A stretch of 64,000 nt of DNA from contig CAWUCO010000198.1 of NCBI GenBank assembly GCA_963920705.1, forward strand, positions 1 to 64,000, read 5' to 3'. The stretch comes from Odiellus spinosus. Lineage: Eukaryota > Arthropoda > Arachnida > Opiliones > Phalangiidae. Positions 20,065 to 28,660 of this stretch are shown in pieces. Position 1 is the stretch's first letter; each line of letters opens with the position of its first letter. The translations under genes and the position numbers were made by a program. The notes under the pieces were generated by a model. That model saw only the letters and a list, made by a program, of their open reading frames with translations, ran no database searches and had not been told where the DNA came from.

Positions 20065-22790
20065 TTACTCCCAAAGTAATGTTCCTTTACCCGATTGTTT
20101 AGTCTTTTTGGGATTTTTTCTCATATACATTCGGGGTGGCACATCCTCATCATCGGCAATATCAGTAGCATCTTTCAAAGTAAGCGTACGACGGGCATAC
20201 CTTTGATGCTCTCGTTTCTCTTCTCGATTTTTCGCCAATAGTTTTTTAGCCACGCTGCTCGCGCTACGCTTCGGGGGCAGGGAGTCTATTCTCTAACTTC
20301 ATTCGGATCGAAAGCTGCTCGAATCATTCGGAATTCGGGTTGTCTGGGCCAAAAATACAAATAAGCGTATTCTGTAGGGCTCGAATGCGAATCATTCGGT
20401 TCGGGTTGATTCGAACCATTCGGCGGCCGATAGAGCCGTCCGAATCAAGTTTCCTCTCTTTTTGAGTGTTTTCCCCTTTCGTTCAGCCCCGTTTCTCCTC
20501 GTCTCAAGGTGTTTGTACGTAAAATTTAACCGCCATGTTTCCTCAACTACAAATCAAAATAATCAAATTTGCGGCAATAAAAAACTACCCGTGTTCAATT
20601 AAGTAATTAGAATTGTATCTTAAACGTGTCGATTGCGTGGGGGCCCATCTATTTACGTTTATCTTAGATTTTTCGGTTGAATAGTTAAGGTTAACGAGTC
20701 AATGTTTTTAGGCCTTGGTTGATAATACCCGGCTCCGTTCCAAGGTTGGTAGAGTCTAGAGATATTCGCTGGCTCCGTCCGACGGTCCGAGGCTCTTGCC
20801 AATTTATTCAATTTGACCGTCGAATTTTGACGGAGCTTCGAGAATTTGGACCCGGGCGGCTACCAATATTTTAAGCGTAAACGTATACCAACTTGCCGGC
20901 GATTTTTTTTTGTTAGTCAATAATTATACGCTTTTCGCTAAATGATTGTATTTATTTTAAATTAAATCTAATCATTTTAAGTTTAACGGTAGATGATTGC
21001 ATTTATTTTAAATTAAATAACATAAAAGTTTAACGCTAGATGATTGAATTTATTTTATATTGATATTAAATCTAATAATTTAAAGTCTAGTACGCTAGAT
21101 GATCGTATTTAAATTAAATTAATATTAAATCTTATGATTTGGAGCATTACTCTGAATTATTGTTTTATTACGTATCAAATTTATTTCACGAAAGGATTCT
21201 TCTAGATAAATACCAACGATTGGTATTTTTATTGCCATCTAAATTAAAATTAAAATAGTTATTTAAACCAATGGTATTATGAAAACCATATAAACTACAC
21301 AAGTCTGAAATTACCATTTTATTTAATCGTTTATTGAATGAAGAATCATTATTCCTATACTAACCCTTAATTTCAAATAAGTTTACACTCTCAGTTTCAT
21401 TAAATTTAAAAAATAAAAATAACTAAGAGGCATATTCATAATTTGATCAATATAATAATGCTAAATTTCCCAAGAAATCAAACACATTTGATCGAGTTGA
21501 ATAATGTCCCAAAACTATTATTTTAAAAATCTAAATATTTTTAAATATTCCCGCCCGAATTCTGACCAATAAGAGAGAAATAATACCTCGCGATCTCCTA
21601 CTTTCTCCACATAAAAATGACGTACACTATGATTCGGATTCGGGCTCGAAGGGATCCGAATCACCATTCGAATAAGGGTTAGAGAATAACCTTTTTTGTA
21701 CCAAACCCGAATGAAGGCGATGCGAATGATTCGAACTATCCGAATTCGAATGCTTTGGATTTTTTTAGAGAATAGCCTCCCAGGTGAGCAACTTGTAGCG
21801 GAGGTAAAGAGGACGCTGCCTGCGAAGTAAACAGATTCGATATAGCTTGTGACAAACGCTGGGTCTGACTGCTTGATGCTCCGGCTGATATCTGAGGTGG
21901 AGGGGTAGGAGTCTCTGATATAGAAGCAAGCGGTGTAGACGTACTAGTTGACGACAACGCTAAGGCGGGAGAAGTTGTAAAACTTGGAAACCAGCTCGGT
22001 TTAGGTCGAGGTCCGGGTGGAATTTGCGTCGGTCCTGTCAATGGTGGCGTTGATATTGATATTGGTGACGTCAGACTGGCTGGAAAGTTCTACACGTTGA
22101 CGGAGGGAGGTTCTATTAAACTTTTCATGGTCAAAAATTGTTGTAGAGTCGTCAAATAGTGTCGAAGTTTGTTTTCGGGTGACATGTTCATTTTCAAAAT
22201 CCTCTTTATTTCACGATCAAGAGATGAGGCTTCTTTACCCGCTTCCGAGGAAAGAGCCGTTTCTGGTAACAAAACCGTTCGCTTCATCGGGCCAGAGAAG
22301 AAATGGTTGAAATCAGGGTGGGTACCAGAGCACCGGTTAAACCGGGCAACAGACCTCCAGCTTGTTTTATACACAATTTCCGATTCGTTTTGGTGGTCCC
22401 CCGTTTACTGCCTAATTGAAGGACAAGACCTCGGTGTTGTTTTAGGTACAACTGGGCTTCCTCAGGTATCTCAATGTTACCGCGTAACAAGTTAAAAAAC
22501 GTTTTGTTGATTGATTTAATTTGAGGGGCCTTGGTTCTTTTCAAAAACTGCTCTAGTTTTCCACCTTCTTCTTGACCAACCTCCGTAAGAAGGGCAAGTG
22601 TTTCTTCAGGGGATGACGTTGTCTGGTAAATCTGGTTTGTGTCCGTAAGGCCCTCCGAGCTTTCCGTAATAAAACTTGTTTCAGTAATAATATTGGTTTT
22701 CGCTTGATCCGCAAACGTCTTGAGGTACGTTTTCTCACCATGTTCTTTTAAAGTCAAGCTCCGCAATAAGACTTTTTTTTGAAGAAACAA
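20065..22790 (-). pseudogene. virion protein with GG cleavage site, element B, split by transposon T1 copy A
   Basis: Read right to left. An N-terminal charged region (22790 down) contains SINKTFFNLLRGN and LYLKQHRGLVLQL, then a Gly-Gly site and hydrophobic patch, KQAGGLLPGLTGALVP (about 22350). A frameshift near 22315 follows. Next are a KRTVLLP / DREIKRILKMNMSPENKL helical block (22300-22095) and a Pro/Ser/Thr-rich segment (22041-21790). The transposon at 20281-21780 lies here, and after it a basic C-terminus (KKLLAKNREEKREHQRYARR to 20065). The frame continues across the transposon once the 3-bp duplication is discounted, so this was one gene. This architecture is common in Mavericks of animals; a core or internal virion role is likely but unproven. 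Confidence 0.6.
20281..21780. mobile_element. DNA transposon family T1, copy A (about 1.5 kb, non-autonomous)
   Basis: Short terminal inverted repeats: GGAG(T/G)CTATTCTCTAAC at the left end, and TTTTAGAGAATAGCCTCC at the right end, are mutual inverses. It is flanked by a 3-bp direct repeat CAG (20278-20280 and 21781-21783). A second, shorter copy lies inverted at 28916-30054. The subterminal regions carry many copies of ATTCGG/CCGAAT-type words. No transposase frame is present. It interrupts the virion gene of element B, so it jumped after that virus integrated. Superfamily undecided: a 3-bp target duplication fits few groups. Confidence 0.85.
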
Positions 22791-22796
22791 GCTTAT

Positions 22797-22873
22797 TTAT
22801 TTATCATCGCAAACAATGATCATATTTCCTTCGTGAGGGTTTAGGTTAATTCTTAAAGGTAACTCGTCAGGCA
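22797..22873 (-). pseudogene. 25-codon open frame, possible tail of the PPP1R15-like gene
   Basis: ATG at 22873 opens MPDELPLRINLNPHEG and ends in VCDDK. It follows the preceding coding remnant after one stop codon, and its codon use looks real. It may be the true C-terminus of the gene upstream or a tiny gene. No family recognised. Confidence 0.3.
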
Positions 22874-22877
22874 TATT

Positions 22878-23233
22878 TTATTTTAAATCTATACACAAGT
22901 AAGAAAATGGATTAGCAGCCGTCACTAGATGAAAAGCTTTGGCCACGAGATTTTTGTTATGGGGAAATATTTGTCTACACAAGTAGTTTATTTGACTTCC
23001 ATCGCGAGGATTTTTGAAACATATGATATACAAGGAATTAAGGCTAATTGTTCGGCTTTCTTGAAATTTGATTCGGCACGACATTTTTCAAATTTAAGCT
23101 CAAAATCTTTAAATCTATTTTTAAAACGGAAATGATTGACAAAATTCCAATTGGTCCGATCCTCGACAGGAATATACCAAATAACCGTTAGCTCGTCAAA
23201 TGTTACCTTTTTTATATTATTTTCCAAATCCAT
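22878..23233 (-). pseudogene. PPP1R15 (GADD34)-like PP1-docking protein, element B minus arm
   Basis: ATG at 23233. Residues 9-12 are KVTF, a canonical RVxF protein phosphatase-1 docking motif, followed by a hydrophobic strand (LTVIWYI). About 20 residues on is a Trp (NWNF) and then HFRFKNRF, an RFxxR segment. This order and spacing (KVxF, short gap, W, RFxxR) is that of the PPP1R15 C-terminus and its viral relatives (herpesvirus ICP34.5, African swine fever virus DP71L), which recruit PP1 to dephosphorylate eIF2alpha. Such proteins keep translation running during antiviral stress. A frameshift near residue 75 continues in another frame to 22878 (ending SYLCIDLK). A diverged homologue with KVRF lies at 31627-31911, also directly after a BIR gene. 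Assignment is motif-based; function is inferred. Confidence 0.55.
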
Positions 23234-23287
23234 CTAATACCACCTCTTGTAATGTTTCCATAAACCTTAAAATATGTTTGTTTTTCA

Positions 23288-23620
23288 TCAAAATGGTGAG
23301 TTTTCCACAGCGTCCTTGGCCATTTTTTCTTGATGGGCTTCTTCGTACACTTTCAAATTAGTTTTATCCTGATCGAGTAAAAAGGGGCAAAACGGCGCTT
23401 CTCTTTGATGCACGCTCAGTGGATATTCATCGCTACTGCTTTCGCTTCAGTCAAATTCATTGTGACAACAGAAACATCTAGCCTTACAGCCATCGTTCAA
23501 GTAGAAAAAAACCGCTTCAGCTAGTTCCGCAGCTAGATACGAGTGGCGTGGCAAGTGTTTCGAGGCCGTCAACCAATTGATATTGTTAAAGGTCTCCAAT
23601 CTTTTACATTCACAATACAT
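23288..23620 (-). pseudogene. single-BIR inhibitor-of-apoptosis-like protein, element B minus arm
   Basis: ATG at 23620, one base after the polymerase stop codon (TAG at 23624-23622). RLETFNNINW is the BIR start; LAAELAEAVFFYLNDG is the central helix-turn; zinc ligands follow as CFCC, then H and C in VHQREAPFC, the standard C-x2-C-x(n)-H-x6-C pattern. An internal TGA at 23449-23447 falls where BIR domains usually have a Trp, so it is probably a single TGG-to-TGA change. An acidic serine run (SESSSDEY) lies in the loop. It ends at 23288 after about 110 codons, with no RING domain. BIR proteins block caspases, and large insect viruses carry them. Placement right behind polB suggests early expression with the replication gene. 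Confidence 0.82.
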
Positions 23621-23621
23621 C

Positions 23622-26600
23622 CTATTCGTTCGAATATCCAAAGGGCACTGTCGAGTAATCATCTTTGATAATTCTTTTATTAAAGGTGAAACCAAAAGTC
23701 TTCCTTAAATTACCCAGAAAAAGCTTCGCCTGACTCTTGTTACGCACCACGTTAAAGGGTACCTCCACCGAGTACGTGGTTTCTGGTTTGTCCAAGGCAG
23801 CTTTTATCGAATCAAAATTGATGATTTCATTTTTTCGATTGAGGGAAATGCCTTTCATTTTACCGTCGGCTGTTTTGTAGCTATACGATTTGGGTCCTGA
23901 ACACACAAATTCAGTGATATAAGTACCCGGAACTTCGTCGGTCCATTCCCCCATAAATTGATCGAGGGGGGGAATTTGTTTTGTCATTGTTCTTTCGGAC
24001 AAAAAATATCTGTCAGTGTCAAAATATAAAATCCTGGTGCCAAACTGTTGCAAGGTTTGAAACAAGATAATGCGGCCATAAGAGCTAACGAAGCAACCAA
24101 CCACAGGCGAGCCTTTGTAGTACGTCGGACAAAAGTATTGTATTTGTATGACAACATACAAACTTCGTCATTGAAAGGTCGCATATCGGTCAGTTGAATA
24201 GTCTAGTCTGTGAAAATGGATATGTAGGCTTCGTAGGTTTTGACAAAGACCGTCTTGGGCTTATCGTGGGACATGCAATGACGTCCCCAATTACAGTTGA
24301 GGGCTAGCTTTAAAAGGGTTCGGTGAAGTGTGTGGCTCGTCACATCCTCAGCTTTAATATCAATGTCTTCCCTCTCCTTGATCGCCCTCAAATATTCAGA
24401 TTTTTCGGCTTCCGTTTTCACTTCTCTCGGCCATCCCGAATTTTGAATTTTCAACTTCAAAAAGGTATTGATGCACCCTCCAAAGAAACCTGGATCCTCC
24501 CCTTTAACGTAGCGGTATCTTTCAGCGTAGTGATGAACTTCGAAAATTTTCATTATGACGTATCCAAATTCCACTGCATTGTATATTTCAACACTCGTCC
24601 AGCAGCCGTCGAAAGCCCTTTCTTGGTCACTGTGGGTGCAAGACTCAAGATCATTTTCCACGCATGTCTTACATAAGGCAAAGAAAAGTTTACCCCTTGT
24701 TCGAAAAGGTATATACGCGTTTTTTGGTGCCAAAATCTTGCAAGACATTAATCCAAAATAAAAATGTTTTTCGTAATTAAAATTTTTAATTACTTCCGGG
24801 TGTAACTTTGGATAGTCACGGTAACTATAGACAAAGGGGTAAAGACTCATTATATCGTAGAATAAGATCTCATCCGGTTGAGCCCTTCGATACAAAACGA
24901 GACCTTCTGTCCGACCGCCGTATAACGCAGATTTCGGACCAATTGGTTCGTTAAATGATAAAGATTTACAGAATGTTTCCAGCTCCTGGTTAGTCTTCAA
25001 CATCTCTTCCCATTCGCAGCTCCAGATTCAGACGTATTCGGCATTGGGGGCGCTGGCTTTGATGGCGTCATCTCGATCTAAAGTTCTTTCGTACAGGTTT
25101 TTGAAAGAATCTTGTAACAAAGGATTCCAATGGCTTCCTTTTGTATGAAGCGGGCATCCGTGAATGTCCCCGTCGTATTGAAAAATGATTTCTGGATTAG
25201 CGCTATACCCGTCAACCGGAAAACGACCAATTTTCTTTTCACCTCCCAACGATAGAGTGGTTTGTAGGTCGATGTTATGTTGCTCAGCTTCCCAGGCCAA
25301 CCACTTTAATGCGGCTTGACTTTGATTGACATTGTTTCCATATCCATTTGCCGGAACAACGCCTAAACTAAATTCTTCCAGGTACTTGTGCAGAAATATG
25401 TTAGTACAGGCCCCGGCAATGGTCAAAGCATTCATGTTCATAACGTCGTAAGCGGTGTCTTGCTGGAATAATCTTCGAATGGTATCCATTCCTTGTTGTA
25501 ACACCTTGACATCCATGATTGTGTAATACTCCAATTCTTCGCGTAAATTATAGACTGGTTGCTTTTTCTTCTCTTCGTACCACTGGCTAAACTCGGCGTA
25601 ATCTTTTTCTTTCATATATTCAGGTTGAAAACAGTCTTTGCTAGGGAAAGGTCCGACGTAATCTAGCGTGTCTTCAGTATGAAAAATACTTGCTATCAAA
25701 AGGCATGACGTAAAAACGGTTTTTTTCGTGTTTTCTCCGACAATTTTTACAGGGTCTCGAACATTCGTGATTGTCCTTCAATTATAATCCGCATTTTTAA
25801 CATCGTTTAAAATTTTTACACGTATCGTTAGCTAAATGTAAATTAAAGCAGTCTGGACCTCTAAAGTAACGAACACAGTCGAGAAATCTCTGTAACTGAA
25901 TGTGGGTTTGTTCGTGGAAAAGGTTCAGCGTACGACAACGACTACAATTCACTCGCGTCTCACAATCGTGTTCTTTAATTTGACTATTTCGAGTAAAAAT
26001 CTTTAAGATTGGACAATAGGACTGGCCAACCTTCAGACAATGATAATCCTTCAATATCTGCACGTGATCGTGTACAAGGACCATAAAAATTTGTTTTTCA
26101 CGCCAGGGACCGAGAAAATTAAATTCATTAATATTTTCTAATCGAATAATGACAATTTGATAGTCAACCAGAAAGTGTTGGAATTTTTCGATACTTTTCA
26201 AGTGAACGGCCCTGGTTCGATTTTGGCATTATCGTATAAGCGTAGAGCTTCTTGTTTCTGTAAATCCTTCGTACTGTCTTTAAGTTCCCTAAAATAATAC
26301 GTCTGGTCTTCGCTCGGTTTGAAGGCTTTGTTCTTTCTTTTCTCGACCCGGAGATTGGCTAAAAAGATGACAATAGCCAAAACTCGGCCGAAACATAAAT
26401 GATCATCATTTTCCAAATAAATGTAATATATTTTAATAAACGTATCAAAAGGGACCATATTTCGACGACTCAAACCTTTTTGGAGAGCTCCAACTTGGAC
26501 GTCACATTGTAATAAAACTACGTCAAAAGTTAGTGAACTCTCAAGATGAAAATTTTGACTAATAGCTTGAATAACTCTCTCGGCTGTTAGGTCATTTATG

Positions 26601-26915
26601 TTCATAAAGGCTAGGTTAATAGGGCTATCAAATTCATCCGAGCGAATACAGAAGCGTACTCTATTGTACCCTTGGTAGTCCCGCAACAATTCTTACAGTA
26701 GAGTTTATAATACTGACAAAAGTTTCGTGAATTTCAGTCAATTTAATTTGATCCAAATTTTTGAAGCGCACTTTACCTTCTATCTGCTGACATTTGTATT
26801 TCCGCGAGTGTTTAGCTAGAATTTTATCAATAGAATAAAATTGTTTTGGGTTACTTTTTAAACTTAAATCTAATGGCTGTTCATCCTGATCGCTGTCCGA
26901 TTCTTGGCTACTCAT
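23622..26915 (-). pseudogene. PolB: protein-primed DNA polymerase B, element B
   Basis: Nearly full length (about 1,090 codons) with several frameshifts. In order: N-terminus 26915 with an acidic run and PLDLSLK (residues 14-20); NRVRFCIRSDEFDSPINLAF and NDLTAERV (26689-26560); DDHLCFGR; a Cys-rich zinc region (26000-25800); the exonuclease end with EYYTIMDVKVLQQG and NGYGNNVNQSQAALKWL (25699-25028); and ALYGGRTEGL. The palm follows: motif A YDIMSLYPF (about 24862-24836), motif B LALNCNWGR (about 24310-24280), motif C YFDTD (about 24030-24016; the following residue is R where S is usual). The end is GTYITEFVCSGPKSYSY and INFDSIKAAL, to TAG at 23622. Very different from PolB of element A, so a separate viral lineage. 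Confidence 0.93.
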
Positions 26916-26953
26916 GACTCGAAAGGTTTTGAAAGTTAAAACGCGAGTCTCTT

Positions 26954-27900
26954 TTAACTTCGATGGGACAACAAAATTTCAACTTCAAACGTTGATAAAC
27001 CCCGAAATATACCCAAGGGGGCTTTTTTTAAGGTCCTTTTCCTTCTTTGTTCTAAGACTTCATATATAAAGTTCATTGATTCTTCGCTCGTATACGAGAC
27101 AAAACCGGTTAAATGCGAGCAATCGGGAACTTGTATAGTTAAGAGATTAAAAATACACGAGATGTATCCCATAATAAATCTGGTAAAAATCATATAGTCG
27201 TAGGAAAATTTAAAACTCTGGGACATAAAATCTACTTCGAGATCACTTACATCGAGATTATCTCTCTTACTGTCCTTGTCCAGGACATACCACCACCCGT
27301 CCCCTAGATAACTACTATATTGTTCATTAAAGTTATATTAATTTTTTAGAGATTGGTATTTTTCTGTATGTTGCTTATTGAGACTATGCAGAACGTATTC
27401 CACCAGTTTCTCATCCTCAAAATAATGACCGTTAATATAGGCTGGAATTCCTTCGTCTTTCCAATGTTTGTGAGATAAGGTATTTAAACGCTTCATTTCG
27501 TCGTTCGAGCTTGGAAAGAATTGCCAGAAGTCATATTCCTCCAGCCAGAGGTGTAATGGATTTGAAACATATAACTTTCCATATATAGAACCCATTATAA
27601 TAGTACCTTCTTGTAATATTATCATGGTACCTTTCAATCCATTCCAAATTTTCCAACAAAGTTAAATACTTGCAAAAATTATGTTTTTTGTAAATGGCGT
27701 TGACAAGGTTTTTGCTGAATTTTAACATGAAGAATAAACGTGATTGTCCATAAATTAAGACCGAATTCATGGCAGTTATTAACAAACTGGGTGGGTTAAT
27801 TTTGATATTTTACTTTAAAGACCAATGCCGTAAGTCGTTTCGAAGTCGTAAACCGGGTTAGAAATGGAAAAGTCGTTGACTTTTACTTACATTTTGACCC
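26954..27900 (-). pseudogene. unrecognised gene upstream of polB, element B
   Basis: Two open stretches in one frame (27637-27341, then 27337-26954) are separated only by a TAA at 27340-27338. A third stretch (27785-27600) joins after a frameshift. Together they make one decayed gene of roughly 280-310 codons. The sequence continues sensibly through the stop (YNFNEQYSSYLGDGWWYVLD). Visible parts are helical and aromatic-rich segments (HLWLEEYDFWQFFP; KHWKDEGIPAYINGHYFEDE; YMIFTRFIMGYISCIF) and a basic C-terminus (EQRRKRTLKKAPLG). I recognise no family. Its place before polB on the same strand suggests an early or regulatory gene. Confidence 0.5.
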
Positions 27901-27939
27901 TTTTATTCGCTGGAATGACGTACTTATTCGGATTCTCCC

Positions 27940-28322
27940 TCATATCTTATGAATTTGGGTGACAATAGAGTTTATCAGTTTACACTCCTTGCTGTTCTCT
28001 TGGGCAAAGAAACGTAGTTTTCGACCTTCCGCCATCCCAATTTCATTGGCTGGTAAATTCTTAATCTTGTTAAAGTCGTAAATTTGGATATCAATGTAGT
28101 AATCTATGACTTGAGCTGGTAAACGTATAGAGTAAGAAGCCGAGTCTTCTTTGACGTCGTATTTTGGAACTAGGCCCCCTTGATTTTGAATAGTACTTCC
28201 TTCTTTAACTGTATTAATATGCGAGATTAATTCATCTTTGCAATCCAAAATATCTGAGAGATCAGGTTAATAATCAAAAAAGTCGGTTACCTTGCGTTTA
28301 TTCGATGATGAACTAGCAGCCA
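27940..28322 (-). pseudogene. unrecognised first gene of the minus arm, element B
   Basis: ATG at 28322 gives an N-terminus with a serine run, a basic nuclear-localisation-like patch (NKRKV) and TDFFDY. A TAA about 20 codons in is followed in frame by about 103 more codons to 27940 (ILDCKDELISHINTVKEG... to VTQIHKI). The latter half is a compact mix of strands and helices (SYSIRLPAQVIDYYIDIQIYD). About 125 codons originally. No recognised fold. It is the gene closest to the divergent promoter, so probably the earliest minus-strand transcript. Confidence 0.5.
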
Positions 28323-28439
28323 TGAGTTACTGGATCACTTTAAGGTTGTAAAGACTTGAAGAGATGAGGTTTGCCTGAATTTCCCGGCTTTACATACTCA
28401 TCTGTGTGGTTTTGAAAATTTTCACGATATTCTGTTTAA

Positions 28440-28660
28440 AATATGGTAATTTGGGCGAAGTTAGAATATAAGTAACTAGTTATGTAATTAATTTTTCAAA
28501 TTTTTTGATTGGTCAATCGAATATATAAGTAACTAGTTATATAATCAACTTTTCGGAAAACTGCGGAAAAAAGCTATAAAGAGAGCCGGTATACAACGAT
28601 CTAGATCAGTTAAGCGTCAGCTCGCATTCCGTACAGTTGGTGACATATTTTCAAGATAAA
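28440..28660 (+). promoter_or_regulatory. divergent promoter of element B; MCP core promoter resolved
   Basis: Two copies of a palindromic box TAAGTAACTAGTTAT lie at about 28469-28483 and 28526-28540 (core TAACTAGTTA at 28473-28482 and 28530-28539). A reverse CCAAT box (ATTGGTCAAT) is at about 28509. TATAAA is at 28575-28580, and an arthropod initiator TCAGT at 28606-28610 has its A 33 bases downstream of the TATA start, the ideal spacing. The MCP ATG follows at about 28661. The palindromic pair is a candidate binding site for a dimeric activator. Confidence 0.6.

Noticed and set aside
10832..26915. Host gene interpretation of the two DNA polymerases
   Set aside because: Motifs (YGGRT, protein-primed palm, zinc region) and neighbours (MCP, INT, PRO) are those of Mavericks; frames are broken.
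28290..28322. PIP box or splice donor in the first minus-arm gene (KRKVTDFF; AAGGTAACC)
   Set aside because: The Gln of a PIP box is missing, and a splice site cannot be told from chance in a broken gene.
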